A stretch of 64,000 nucleotides of DNA from Enterobacter kobei (lineage in GTDB: Bacteria > Pseudomonadota > Gammaproteobacteria > Enterobacterales > Enterobacteriaceae). The stretch lies in contig NZ_AP024590.1 in NCBI RefSeq assembly GCF_018323985.1, positions 3,038,001 through 3,102,000 of the forward strand, given 5' to 3'. The notes beneath the pieces were generated by a model. The model searched no databases. It was not told the origin of the DNA and was given only the letters and a program-made list of their open reading frames with translations. Shown piece after piece: positions 17,468-26,203 of this stretch. The first letter of the stretch is position 1. Each line of letters starts with the position of its first letter. The position numbers and the translations under genes are program-made.

Positions 17468-18790
17468 TTATTCGACTATCCCACTGTTTTTTAAGGCCAC
17501 TCGCTCGGCTATTTTGAGGAAAGGCAGGTAGAAGAATACACCAAAGATGATGATTATCAACTGAACGACCACCGCCCGCCAGTCCCCCGCCGTCGCCAGC
17601 CAGGCGCTCAGCACCGGCGGTGTGGTCCAGGGGATCATCACCACGCAGCGCGACATTAACCCGAGCGTGGTGCAGATCCAGGCGAAGAGGATCCCGATTG
17701 CCGGCAGCAGCACAAAGGGGATCATCAGCGGAATATTAAACACAATCGGCAGCCCAAAAATCACCGGCTCGTTGATGTTAAACAGCCCAGGTGAAATCGA
17801 CAGGCGCGCCACCTGTTTCGCCGACTGCTGGCGCGAGAACAGAAAGATGGCGATAAGCAGCGACAGCGTACTGCCGGTACCGCCGATCATGCCAAAGGTC
17901 GGTACAAAGATATTGTTGATGATGTGCGGGATCGGCTGGCCGTTGGCAAACGCGATCATGTTTTCGTTGGTGTTGATAAGCAGGAACGGCTCCAGCACCA
18001 CGGCGTTGACCACCGACTGATGGATCCCCAGCGTAAACAGAAAGTTACCAAAGCTGTAGATAAACAGCGTGCCCGGCAGGCTGGTATTAATAAGCCGCAA
18101 CGGTTGCTGGATCAGCGTGGTGATCAGGTGGATCAGATCGGTATGCAGCACGTTCGCCAGCAGCGCGGCGATAATGGCGAAGGTGGAGAGCGTAAAAATG
18201 GTCGGCAGCAGCGCGGAAAAGGATTTACTCACCGCGGGCGGCACGTTTTCGCCCAGGGAAATATCGAGCTTTTTGAACCCGGCGATGCGGATAAACAGCT
18301 CGGTGGACAGCAGGCCGATGATCACCCCGGCGAAAATCCCGGTGGTGCCGATATTGGCAAACGACAGCAGCTGGCCGACCGTCACTGTGGTCTTGCCGCC
18401 CACCGGCACCACGTCGAGCTGGATGGGCATCATAATGATAAAGCTGGATAAGGCGATCACCACTGCCGAGACCGGATTGTCGAAGTTTTTGTTGCGCGCC
18501 AGTGACCAGGCGATCATCGGCGCGATCAACAGGGCCGCGATATTCAACGTGCCGTTGATGATCACATCGCCCCACACTTTAAAGCGCGTCAGCATCTCCC
18601 CGTCCATTACCCACGGGAACACCACGTTATTCACCAGCACCGCCAGCCCGGCGAGAATAAAAATGGGCATCACCGCGGCAAAGGCATCGCGCAGGGAGCG
18701 CAGATGCACCTGATTGGCGATACGGGCGGAGAACTCAACAAATCGATCAACAAACGACTGCATATTCGGTTTCATGTTTGCATCAGACAT
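17468..18790 (-). CDS. PTS lactose/cellobiose-family EIIC permease
   Basis: This is the membrane EIIC component that takes up and helps phosphorylate a beta-glucoside or related disaccharide. The 440-residue protein has about ten hydrophobic segments and the substrate-site motif SPGLFNINEPVIFG near residue 335, characteristic of the LacE/CelB/ChbC family. No EIIA or EIIB domain is present in the protein or in either neighbouring gene, so the phosphoryl donors must be encoded elsewhere (perhaps Chb-type EIIB/EIIA). Upstream GGAAGG supports the ATG at 18790. The specific sugar cannot be read from sequence. Confidence 0.88.
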   Translation of the reverse strand: MSDANMKPNMQSFVDRFVEFSARIANQVHLRSLRDAFAAVMPIFILAGLAVLVNNVVFPWVMDGEMLTRFKVWGDVIINGTLNIAALLIAPMIAWSLARNKNFDNPVSAVVIALSSFIIMMPIQLDVVPVGGKTTVTVGQLLSFANIGTTGIFAGVIIGLLSTELFIRIAGFKKLDISLGENVPPAVSKSFSALLPTIFTLSTFAIIAALLANVLHTDLIHLITTLIQQPLRLINTSLPGTLFIYSFGNFLFTLGIHQSVVNAVVLEPFLLINTNENMIAFANGQPIPHIINNIFVPTFGMIGGTGSTLSLLIAIFLFSRQQSAKQVARLSISPGLFNINEPVIFGLPIVFNIPLMIPFVLLPAIGILFAWICTTLGLMSRCVVMIPWTTPPVLSAWLATAGDWRAVVVQLIIIIFGVFFYLPFLKIAERVALKNSGIVE

Positions 18791-18839
18791 CGCAGATACC
18801 TTCCCTTCAATCAGTCACAAAACGGTCTGGCAGGCGGGA

Positions 18840-20219
18840 TCACATCTCGTCGCCGTTACTGTGGATCACACGTTTGAACCAGGCGTAGCTCTTTTTCGGC
18901 ACGCGTTTAAGATCTTTCAGATCGTGGTTTTCACGGTTTACATACACCACGCCGTAGCGCTTACGCATGTCCCCCTGCGAGCTGAGAATGTCAATCAGCC
19001 CCCAGCCGAGATAGCCAATCACCTGCGCGCCGTCCTCAAAGATGGCGTCTTTCATGGCCTGCAAATGCGCACGGTGATAGTCGATGCGGTACTGGTCGTC
19101 GATAGGGTTTACGCCGTCCCAGGATTCGATCACGCCAATGCCGTTTTCAATCGGGAACACCGGCAGCCGCCAGTCGTTGTAATAACGGGTGATAATGGTG
19201 CGAAAGCCGAGCGGATCGATCTGCCAGTTCCATTCGGTGGCCGTCAGGAACGGGTTATTTTTATCGCCGTGCAGCAGGTAATAGTTCACCGGCGTACCAG
19301 CGGGAATGGCATCGCTGTCCAGCGTTTTACTGGCGTAGTAGCTGAACGCCATATAGTCATTTTTTACCCGGGCGATTTCCGCGAGATCCTCGTCGCGGAA
19401 AATATCCTCGAAGCCTTCGCGCTCCACTACCGCCATCACCGCCGGGCTGTAGCCCTGACCGGCAAAGACGCGCAGCAAATTCTGGTTGAGGAATTCGTCA
19501 TACTGCTGCGCGCAGAAAATATCCTGCGGCTTACAGGTAGCGGGATAGATCAATTGATGCGCCAGCATGCCGCCCATCAGTTGCCCGGGTTTGGTGTCAT
19601 GCAGATAGTGCGTTAGCCGTACGTGGGCCATCATCACGTGATGCGAAATCTGGTACAGCTCGCGCAGCGTTTTCTCGCCTTCCAGATAACCGCCGACCTT
19701 AAAGGCCTCCGGCATGTGGTAGATGTTCTGCTCGTTAAAGGTCAGCCAGTACTTCACGCGATCGCCAAAGCAGTCGATCATCTTTTTGCCGTAGCGGACA
19801 AACGCCTCCATGACGTGACGATCGGTAAATCCGTTGTACGTCTTTGCCAGCGCCAGCGGCATATCAAAGTGGTACAGGCAGACCATCGGCTCAATACCGC
19901 GCGCCAGCAGATCGTTGATAAAGCGATCGTAAAAGGCGATGCCCTCGTCGTTGAATTCCCCGTCGCCCTGCGGACAGACGCGGCTCCAGGCGATCTGAAA
20001 GCGGTAACAGTTCATGCCGAGATCCTGCATCAGGTCGAAATCTTCGGCATAGCGATGGTAGGAGTCGGTGGCCACTTTCCAGTCAGAAGCGAATTCGCTG
20101 GCTTCGCGGATGTCGTACACCGACGGTCCCTTTCCGCCTTCGTTCCACGCCCCTTCCGTCTGCATACTCGATACCGAGTTACCCCATAAAAAACCCGCCG
20201 GTAAGGATTTAGTCATCAT
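18840..20219 (-). CDS. 6-phospho-beta-glucosidase, GH1
   Basis: This cytoplasmic GH1 enzyme is likely to hydrolyse the 6-phospho-beta-glycoside delivered by the adjacent PTS permease. The 459-residue product shows the N-terminal FLWGNSVSSMQTEGAWNEGGKG signature in part, the acid/base Glu in LTFNEQN near 170, the nucleophile Glu in PIENGIG near 355, and near 425 a KRYGVVYVN segment like the phosphate-binding loop of 6-phospho-glycosidases. The nucleophile motif reads IENG instead of the usual TENG. It is the first gene of the operon, with GGAG upstream of the ATG, and is 49 bases from the EIIC gene. Confidence 0.9.
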   Translation of the reverse strand: MMTKSLPAGFLWGNSVSSMQTEGAWNEGGKGPSVYDIREASEFASDWKVATDSYHRYAEDFDLMQDLGMNCYRFQIAWSRVCPQGDGEFNDEGIAFYDRFINDLLARGIEPMVCLYHFDMPLALAKTYNGFTDRHVMEAFVRYGKKMIDCFGDRVKYWLTFNEQNIYHMPEAFKVGGYLEGEKTLRELYQISHHVMMAHVRLTHYLHDTKPGQLMGGMLAHQLIYPATCKPQDIFCAQQYDEFLNQNLLRVFAGQGYSPAVMAVVEREGFEDIFRDEDLAEIARVKNDYMAFSYYASKTLDSDAIPAGTPVNYYLLHGDKNNPFLTATEWNWQIDPLGFRTIITRYYNDWRLPVFPIENGIGVIESWDGVNPIDDQYRIDYHRAHLQAMKDAIFEDGAQVIGYLGWGLIDILSSQGDMRKRYGVVYVNRENHDLKDLKRVPKKSYAWFKRVIHSNGDEM

Positions 20220-20256
20220 CTGATCTCCGCTGCTGTATATGTAAAGTCATTTAATT

Positions 20257-20274
20257 TATATGACTAGTCATATA
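20257..20274. promoter_or_regulatory. Palindromic operator upstream of the GH1/PTS operon
   Basis: TATATGACTAGTCATATA is a perfect 18-bp palindrome 38 bases upstream of the GH1 start codon, with an extra AGTCAT half-site at 20245-20250. GntR/HutC regulators bind short palindromes of this type, and one is encoded in the same operon. Confidence 0.7.
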
Positions 20275-20402
20275 GCGGATGCCGATAAGGCAAGCAAAGG
20301 TAGGCTGCTGGTTTTGTGACCAGCGCCGAAAAGATCGTACAAATGCTTCCAGGCTTAAGACACACAAACGCAAAGCCACTCAGTCGCTTTATAAAAAACA
20401 GA

Positions 20403-20575
20403 GAGAGTAACGCGAGGGGTTGAGTCCCCGCTGAAACCGGCGAGCCGGAGGCCGGATGACAAGGGCTAGCCGCCAGGGATGGCGGCCAGAGGCGATATGA
20501 GGCAGGAGGCCGAATCGAGCCGACCGCGGGCAGACGGGCGGGAGGTGAGCGCAGTGCGCTTTACATCCAACGGAA
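20403..20575. other. GC-rich hairpin-dense intergenic element of unknown function
   Basis: The 362-base gap between the GH1 gene and afuC holds the operator and, from about 20403, a GC-rich run with at least four compact hairpins. These are GGGG/CCCC over a 6-nt loop at 20416-20429, CCGG/CCGG at 20437-20448, GCCGCC/GGCGGC over AGGGAT at 20469-20486, and AGCGC/GCGCT at 20548-20560. Reading frames across it have no convincing start or conserved product. It does not match the REP or ERIC consensus as I know them. It could be a repeat family, a structured RNA, or the remnant of one. Confidence 0.5.
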
Positions 20576-20581
20576 CCCTGA

Positions 20582-21628
20582 CTAACCCGCCTCCCGCATC
20601 TCAAACATCCCATACGGATGGATCTCAAGGAAATAATTCTCCCCCACGTCCGGCTGGAGCCGCGTCGCATTCACCTGCAACAAAATCTCCTGCCCGTGCC
20701 ACGCGACAATCACCTCATACTGCGGCCCCATATAGGCCACATGACGGATCACACAACGCTGACTTTCGCTGCCGTGCTGACCAAGCGTAATCGCCTCCGG
20801 ACGCACGCCCACCTGCCCGCTGCCCACCGTGGCGAACTGCGCCGGACGCGGCAGTCGATAGCCGTAAATATCCACATGATCCGCCGAGAAGGTCGCCGGA
20901 AACAGGTTGGCATCGCCCATAAAACTGGCCATAAAACGCGAGGCGGGTTGACGATACAGCGCCTGCGGCGAGCCCATCTGCATGATGTGCCCTTTGTTCA
21001 TCACCAGCACGGTGTCAGAGACCGCAAAGGCCTCGCTCTGATCGTGAGTCACATAGAGCGAGGTGATGTTGAACTGCTTTTGCAGTTCACGAATTTTATC
21101 GCGCATACTGCGACGCAGGTTGGCGTCGAGGTTACTGAGCGGCTCATCAAACAGCAGTACTTTAGGCTTTAAGATCAGCGCGCGCGCCAGCGCCACACGC
21201 TGCTGCTGGCCACCAGAAATCTGATCCACATAGCGATCTTCAAAGCCGTCCAGATCGACCATCGCCAGCGCCTCTTTAACGCGGGTTTTGATCTCGGCGC
21301 GCGACACGCCGAGCATCTTCAGCCCATAACCGACGTTCTCTCCCAGCGACATATGCGGGAACAGCGCGTAGGACTGGAACACCATACAAATATCACGCTG
21401 CTGAATTGAACTGTCGGTCACGTCTTCGCCGTCGATATAAATCTGCCCGGACGTCGGCTTTTCCAGCCCCGCCACCAGCCGCAGTACGGTGGTTTTGCCG
21501 CAGCCGGACGGACCGAGCAGCGTCACCATCTCTCCCTGCGGGATCGCCAGATTGATGTTTTCAATCACCACGTTGCTGCCAAAGGTTTTGCCGACATTGC
21601 GCAGCTCAACAAAATGTTTCTGTGTCAT
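20582..21628 (-). CDS. afuC: AfuC-type ABC transporter ATPase (hexose-phosphate importer)
   Basis: This is the ATPase of a binding-protein-dependent importer, usually annotated as a ferric transporter (FbpC family) but probably for sugar phosphates here. The 348-residue product has Walker A GPSGCGKTT near 38, ISGGQQQR near 138, Walker B LLFDEPLSNLD near 160, the H-loop THDQSEA, and a C-terminal TOBE domain. The ATG at 21628 lies 4 bases after afuB; the frame is open further upstream inside afuB. It is the last gene of a six-gene minus-strand unit. Confidence 0.82.
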   Translation of the reverse strand: MTQKHFVELRNVGKTFGSNVVIENINLAIPQGEMVTLLGPSGCGKTTVLRLVAGLEKPTSGQIYIDGEDVTDSSIQQRDICMVFQSYALFPHMSLGENVGYGLKMLGVSRAEIKTRVKEALAMVDLDGFEDRYVDQISGGQQQRVALARALILKPKVLLFDEPLSNLDANLRRSMRDKIRELQKQFNITSLYVTHDQSEAFAVSDTVLVMNKGHIMQMGSPQALYRQPASRFMASFMGDANLFPATFSADHVDIYGYRLPRPAQFATVGSGQVGVRPEAITLGQHGSESQRCVIRHVAYMGPQYEVIVAWHGQEILLQVNATRLQPDVGENYFLEIHPYGMFEMREAG

Positions 21629-21632
21629 AGGT

Positions 21633-23711
21633 TTACGCCTGGTTTTTAGCTTTTGAGCGGGAGATACGAGCCTCACCGATCAGCCAGTCAAAGAGGAAGA
21701 TGATCGCCAGCATCACTACAATCAGGATCGAGCCGTAGGCAATCGCCACACCGTACTCGCCATCTTCAACACGGTTTAAGATGTAGGCCGTAGCCACACG
21801 GGTATCCGGCGTGACGAGGAACACAATGGCGCTCACCGTGGTAATGGCGCGCACAAAGCTGTAGATCAGCGCCGAGAGGATCGCCGGCCGCAGCAGCGGC
21901 AGCAGAATGTGCGTAATGGTACGTAAGCTCCCGGCGCGCAGACTGAGGGAGGCTTCATCCAGCGATTTGTCGATCTGGCCGAGACCGGCGATGCCCGCGC
22001 GAATGCCCACCGGCACGTTGCGCATCACCATCGAGATAATGACAATGGCCGCAGTGCCGGTCAGGTAAACCGGGGCGCTGTTAAAGGCGAGAATATAGGA
22101 GACGCCCGCGACGGTGCCCGGTACGGCAAAGCACAGCATGGTGGTGAATTCGATAGTCTTTTTGCCGCGGAACTGCTGGCGCACGACGACCCAGGCGATC
22201 AGCAGGCCAAAAATGGCGGTGATCGGTGCGGCAATTCCAGCGTACAGCAGCGTATCAAGCAGTGACGGCCATGCGCCATCGCTCATCCCCTGACCGAACA
22301 GCTTGATAAAGTTATCCAGCGTCAGGGTGTAATCCACGCCCCAGTTGACGGTAAAGCTGCCGTAGAAAATGCTGCCGTACAGCAGCGCATTAAACGCCAC
22401 CCACACCGCCAGCAGCGCCATCACGCCCCACACCAGCGTCACCGGCAGCGGCTGCACGTCGCCTCGATACGATTTTCCGGAAACGGTGACGTAGGAGCGT
22501 TTGCCGATCCACATGTACTGGATGCAGAACACCAGCAGCGAGAACAGCAACAGGAAAGCTCCCAGCGTACTGGCTGCCTGATAATCCAGCTGCGAGCCGG
22601 TGATATAGAAATAGATCTGCGTCGCCAGGACGTCAAAGTTCCCCCCCAGCACCAGCGGGTTACTGAAGTCTGCCAGCGACTGTACGATGACAATCAAAAA
22701 GGCGTTTGCCAGTGCCGGTTTTAAGAGCGGCACAAACACGCCGTTAAAGGTCTGCCAGCGGCTGGCGCGCAGGGTGTAAGACGCTTCTTCCAGCGACGGA
22801 TGAATGGTTTTGATTGCGCCATCGAGGATCATAAAGGCCATCGGCGTGAAGGCCAGCACCTGCGCGATCCAGATACCGGTAAAACCGTACAGCCAGTTGG
22901 TATTGGTCAGGCCGAACCAGTCAACCATCAGCTCAGTCACATAACCGGAGCGGCCCATCATCAGCGTCACCCCCAGCCCCACCACAAACGGCGGGGTGAC
23001 AATCGGCAGGATCGAGAAGATACGGCCAATGATGGCGCTGCGGCGGGCGATGCGCGTAGTGTAAATTGCCAGCACCAGTCCGAAGAACGTACAGCCCACG
23101 CCCACCGCCATCGACAGCAGGATCGAATTGACGATCACCTGCACGATATGCGCCTGCGACAGCACCGTCATAAACGCCAGCGGCGCGAATTCCCCGCTGT
23201 CGGTAGTGAACATCGGAATAAAGATGGCGATACTCGGCCAGACAATAAAGATGCCGATCAGCGCGATAATGGCGATCAGCGAGCCAATCACAAAGCGGTC
23301 GCCGCTCAGCCATTCAAGGCGGGTTAAGGCCAGCGTCATGATCGCGCCAAGGGAGATGAACAGCACGATGGTGGCATAGCCCAGCCCACGCCCGGTGAGC
23401 GTCGCGCTGATAACGATAAACGCCATACAGGCCAGCGCCCAGCCTGCATCAAACCAGTGGCGACCGCGTTGCTCACGGCTCGCCGCGCTGAACGGGCGCA
23501 GTAGCAACAGGCTGGGCAGCACGTACCACAGCAGGCTGACGTTAAGATGTGACCAGGCGTAAGCGTCCAGAATTTCGTCTGCGGTCGATTCCAGCAGGCC
23601 ATAATCCAGGCTCCAGCTCGGCAGCAGCGCGAACGCCAGCCAGCCTAAAAGCAGCCAAAGGAAGACCGCATCCCGCTTTTTCGCGGGATGGAGTGCAAGA
23701 GTGTGTGACAT
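21633..23711 (-). CDS. afuB: AfuB-type double permease of the hexose-phosphate ABC transporter
   Basis: This 692-residue inner-membrane protein carries two fused permease halves, as in the FbpB/AfuB family, so one polypeptide forms the whole channel. EAA-type loops are visible in each half (SLEEASYTLRASRW near 315; SLDEASLSLRAGSL near 620), and about twelve hydrophobic segments follow a N-terminal region of several helices. The ATG at 23711 follows a GGAT-containing site; the frame is open 54 bases further upstream through a REP element, which argues against an earlier start. Confidence 0.82.
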   Translation of the reverse strand: MSHTLALHPAKKRDAVFLWLLLGWLAFALLPSWSLDYGLLESTADEILDAYAWSHLNVSLLWYVLPSLLLLRPFSAASREQRGRHWFDAGWALACMAFIVISATLTGRGLGYATIVLFISLGAIMTLALTRLEWLSGDRFVIGSLIAIIALIGIFIVWPSIAIFIPMFTTDSGEFAPLAFMTVLSQAHIVQVIVNSILLSMAVGVGCTFFGLVLAIYTTRIARRSAIIGRIFSILPIVTPPFVVGLGVTLMMGRSGYVTELMVDWFGLTNTNWLYGFTGIWIAQVLAFTPMAFMILDGAIKTIHPSLEEASYTLRASRWQTFNGVFVPLLKPALANAFLIVIVQSLADFSNPLVLGGNFDVLATQIYFYITGSQLDYQAASTLGAFLLLFSLLVFCIQYMWIGKRSYVTVSGKSYRGDVQPLPVTLVWGVMALLAVWVAFNALLYGSIFYGSFTVNWGVDYTLTLDNFIKLFGQGMSDGAWPSLLDTLLYAGIAAPITAIFGLLIAWVVVRQQFRGKKTIEFTTMLCFAVPGTVAGVSYILAFNSAPVYLTGTAAIVIISMVMRNVPVGIRAGIAGLGQIDKSLDEASLSLRAGSLRTITHILLPLLRPAILSALIYSFVRAITTVSAIVFLVTPDTRVATAYILNRVEDGEYGVAIAYGSILIVVMLAIIFLFDWLIGEARISRSKAKNQA

Positions 23712-23735
23712 AAGTGATCCGGTGTTGGGAAAGTT

Positions 23736-23772
23736 GTAGGCCGGGTAAGGCGTTAACGCCGCCACCCGGCAT
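23736..23772 (-). repeat. REP element between afuA and afuB
   Basis: GTAGGCCGGGTAAGGC followed by GCCGCCACCCGGC forms the usual imperfect REP hairpin of enterobacteria. It lies in the transcribed spacer directly after afuA, where such hairpins commonly block 3' exonucleases and raise the amount of the upstream message. Confidence 0.85.
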
Positions 23773-23786
23773 TGACCGCCGTGGGG

Positions 23787-24818
23787 TTATTTCCCCATCT
23801 TCACATCGCTGACCCATTTATTGATCAGGGCCTTACGCACATCCGTTGAGCCGTACTTGTCCATGTCGTAGCTGATCAGCTTCAGGTCGTCGAGCTTGAG
23901 CGAGTTCGGCGAGGTTTCCGCTGTGGTGTTGGTCAGGATCTGATAGGACTTGCCCTTCTTCCACGCCAGCTCCTGCGCCTCTTTTGACAGCACCCAGTCA
24001 ACGAACAGCTTCGCGTTGTCGGCATTGCGCGCGCCTTTCAGAATGCTGACGCCGCCAATTTCATAGCCGGTGCCTTCACAAGGAGAGATCAGCTCCAGCG
24101 GCGCGCCCTGCTCTTTTTCCAGCGAATAATCGTGCAGGAAGCCGATGCCGATAGCCGTTTCGCCACGCGCGGCGTTACGCGCCGGCGCGATACCGGATTT
24201 GGTGTACTGGGAAATATTGGTATTCAGCTGCTTCAGGTAATCGAACGCCTGGTCTTCGCCCCACAGTTGCACAAAGGTAGCGAGCGCGGTGTAGGCGGTG
24301 CCGGAGCTCTGCGGATCGGCAATCTGGATCTCACCTTTGTATTCCGGTTTGGTCAGATCTTTCCAGCATTTCGGGATCGGCAGGTTTTTCTCTTTCAGCT
24401 TCTCGGTATTGACCCCGAAGCCGAGAATGCCGACATACACCGCCGACGACAGGTTGCCTTTCACTTTGGCGGGATCGCGGAACTGCGTCATGATCTGCTC
24501 AAGGTTTGGCGATTTATACGGCTGCAACAGGCCCATCTCACCCGCCTGCGACTGCGGATCTAAGGTCCCGCCGTACCAGACGTCCGCCTGCGGGTTTTTC
24601 TTCTCGGCATCAACTTTCGCCAGCGTACTGCCGGAGCCGTTACGGATAAACGAGGTTTTCACGTCATACTTGTCGCCGAAGGCTTTGGTTTCGGTTTCAC
24701 ACATTTCATTGGTGGCGCTGCAATAGACCACCAGACGGCCTTTTGCCTGTGCGGCACCGCTTAACGTGGCAAGCGCGATGCCGGTGGCAACCAGCGTAGA
24801 GAGCAGGGTAACTTTCAT
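23787..24818 (-). CDS. afuA: AfuA-type periplasmic hexose-phosphate-binding protein
   Basis: The 343-residue product is a periplasmic binding protein with a 25-residue signal peptide ending GAAQA. Homologues are often labelled iron(III)-binding. However, it lacks the adjacent Tyr-Tyr pair that FbpA proteins use for iron, and it carries GFLHDYS and SPCEGTGYEIGG stretches in the region where characterised AfuA proteins contact sugar phosphate. AfuABC of Citrobacter rodentium and Actinobacillus imports glucose-6-phosphate and related esters. Its start overlaps the stop of the UhpC-like gene by 4 bases. The substrate is inferred from family and neighbours. Confidence 0.82.
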   Translation of the reverse strand: MKVTLLSTLVATGIALATLSGAAQAKGRLVVYCSATNEMCETETKAFGDKYDVKTSFIRNGSGSTLAKVDAEKKNPQADVWYGGTLDPQSQAGEMGLLQPYKSPNLEQIMTQFRDPAKVKGNLSSAVYVGILGFGVNTEKLKEKNLPIPKCWKDLTKPEYKGEIQIADPQSSGTAYTALATFVQLWGEDQAFDYLKQLNTNISQYTKSGIAPARNAARGETAIGIGFLHDYSLEKEQGAPLELISPCEGTGYEIGGVSILKGARNADNAKLFVDWVLSKEAQELAWKKGKSYQILTNTTAETSPNSLKLDDLKLISYDMDKYGSTDVRKALINKWVSDVKMGK

Positions 24819-26119
24819 GTTTTTATCCTTTGCGTGTTAGAAGCCGTAATGCCCGCCATTAATAGCGGCATCAGCAGTAAACCCATCAGCACCGCCGCCA
24901 CGGACAGCAGGGTGAACATCCCCGACCAGCCGTAGCGTTCGATCACCTGTGACAGCGGCCAGCCTGCCAGCGCCGCCCCCAGATAGGCGAACAGCCCCAG
25001 AAAACCGGTAATGGAACCTGCCGCCCCTTTGTGACCGCACTCCACCGCCGCCAGACCAATCAACATCTGCGGGCCGAAAACAAAAAAGCCCACGGTAAAA
25101 AAGCACATCGCCAGCAGCGCGTAATGGTGCACCGGTGCCAGCCACAGCGCGGCGACGGAGACCATCAGACCGAGCGTGAACAGCAAAATCATCGGCGCGC
25201 GCTGCCCGCTGAACATCACATCCGATCCCCAGCCGGCAAACAGCGCCCCCAGCAGCCCGCCCACTTCAAACAGCATGACGGTGGCGTTGGCGCTGAGCAG
25301 ATTGACGCCGTGATTCTCCGCCAGCCAGATATTCCCCCAGTCGTTGAGCGCGATGCGGATGAGGTACACCAGCACATAAGAGACGCCCAGCAGCCAGATC
25401 ATCGGGTTTTGCAGCATGGTGGTGCGTAACATCTGCCACAGACCCATCGGCGGGCTTTGTTGCTCCTGACGTAATTCCAGCGGATCCTGCCGCCACTCCC
25501 CGACGGAAGGTAACCCCTCTTCCTGCGGTGTGCCCCGCAGTTGCATGGTTAACCACACGCCGAGCGCCATGCTGATGATCCCCGGTGTCAGCATCGCGGC
25601 CTGCCAGCCCCACCCGTGGGCGGCAAAGGCACAGATCAGCGGGATAATCGCCCCGCCAATATTGATGGAGGTATTCCAGCAGCCCCACCAGAAACCGCGC
25701 TCATTGCGCGAATACCAGTGGGTCAGCAGCCGCGCGCATGGCGGCCAGCCCCAGCCCTGGAAAAAACCGTTCAGCGTCCAGATGAACAGCAGCGTCGGCA
25801 GCGAATCGCCGAACGCAAAGAGCACGTTTAAAAGCCCGGTGGCAAACAGCCCGATCCCCATAAATACCCGGCTGCCGTGGCTGTCGTGCCAGAGTCCGGC
25901 GGCAAACTTCGACAGGCCGTAGCTGAGATAAAACAGCGAACCCAGCAGGCCGATGTCACTTTTGCTTAAGCTGAGATCCAGTTGCAGCGCGGGCAGCACG
26001 TAATTGACGCTTTTGCGCGTCAGATAAAAGGCCGCGTAACCCACCACCATCGACAGCAATAAACGCGGACGTAATCGGCGGTAGCGCTGGCTAATGGCAG
26101 TGGCTGACAGTTCCTGCAT
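24815..26119 (-). CDS. UhpC-like membrane sensor of the major facilitator superfamily
   Basis: The 434-residue protein has about 12 transmembrane segments and organophosphate:phosphate antiporter family motifs (GYAAFYLTRKSVNY near 25; GLSKFAAGLWHDSHGSR near 68, the MFS loop 2-3 signature). Its position directly after a UhpB-like kinase and before a binding-protein gene points to a UhpC-type external hexose-phosphate sensor rather than a UhpT transporter. The sequence alone does not exclude transport. It has a strong site (CGGAGG) before the ATG. Translational coupling to afuA links sensing to uptake. Confidence 0.8.
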   Translation of the reverse strand: MQELSATAISQRYRRLRPRLLLSMVVGYAAFYLTRKSVNYVLPALQLDLSLSKSDIGLLGSLFYLSYGLSKFAAGLWHDSHGSRVFMGIGLFATGLLNVLFAFGDSLPTLLFIWTLNGFFQGWGWPPCARLLTHWYSRNERGFWWGCWNTSINIGGAIIPLICAFAAHGWGWQAAMLTPGIISMALGVWLTMQLRGTPQEEGLPSVGEWRQDPLELRQEQQSPPMGLWQMLRTTMLQNPMIWLLGVSYVLVYLIRIALNDWGNIWLAENHGVNLLSANATVMLFEVGGLLGALFAGWGSDVMFSGQRAPMILLFTLGLMVSVAALWLAPVHHYALLAMCFFTVGFFVFGPQMLIGLAAVECGHKGAAGSITGFLGLFAYLGAALAGWPLSQVIERYGWSGMFTLLSVAAVLMGLLLMPLLMAGITASNTQRIKT

Positions 26120-26172
26120 AGGGCCTCCGGTGACAATGACTATATGAAAGCGAACGAAAAAGGGGATGAGAG

Positions 26173-26196
26173 AAAGTCCGCAGTGACTAAGACTTT
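26173..26196. promoter_or_regulatory. Inverted repeat in the kinase-sensor spacer
   Basis: AAAGTC-N12-GACTTT lies in the 84-base gap between the UhpB-like stop and the UhpC-like start, the only sizeable gap upstream of afuA. Downstream on the minus strand is a TATAGT that could be a -10. It may be a binding site for the UhpA-like regulator; this is inference. Confidence 0.35.
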
Positions 26197-26203
26197 TTCC
26201 TGG

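Noticed and set aside
18714..19616. A 300-codon plus-strand frame opposite the GH1 gene
   Set aside because: It mirrors codon structure of the GH1 gene, has no ribosome-binding site and no recognisable domain.
20479..20790. Short frames on both strands across the hairpin-rich element
   Set aside because: Products are low-complexity, rich in Arg/Pro/Ser, run into afuC, and lack a credible start signal.
20582..24818. Annotating the ABC transporter as a ferric iron importer
   Set aside because: The binding protein lacks the FbpA Tyr pair and the operon is tied to a hexose-phosphate type sensor; no Fur box was seen upstream.
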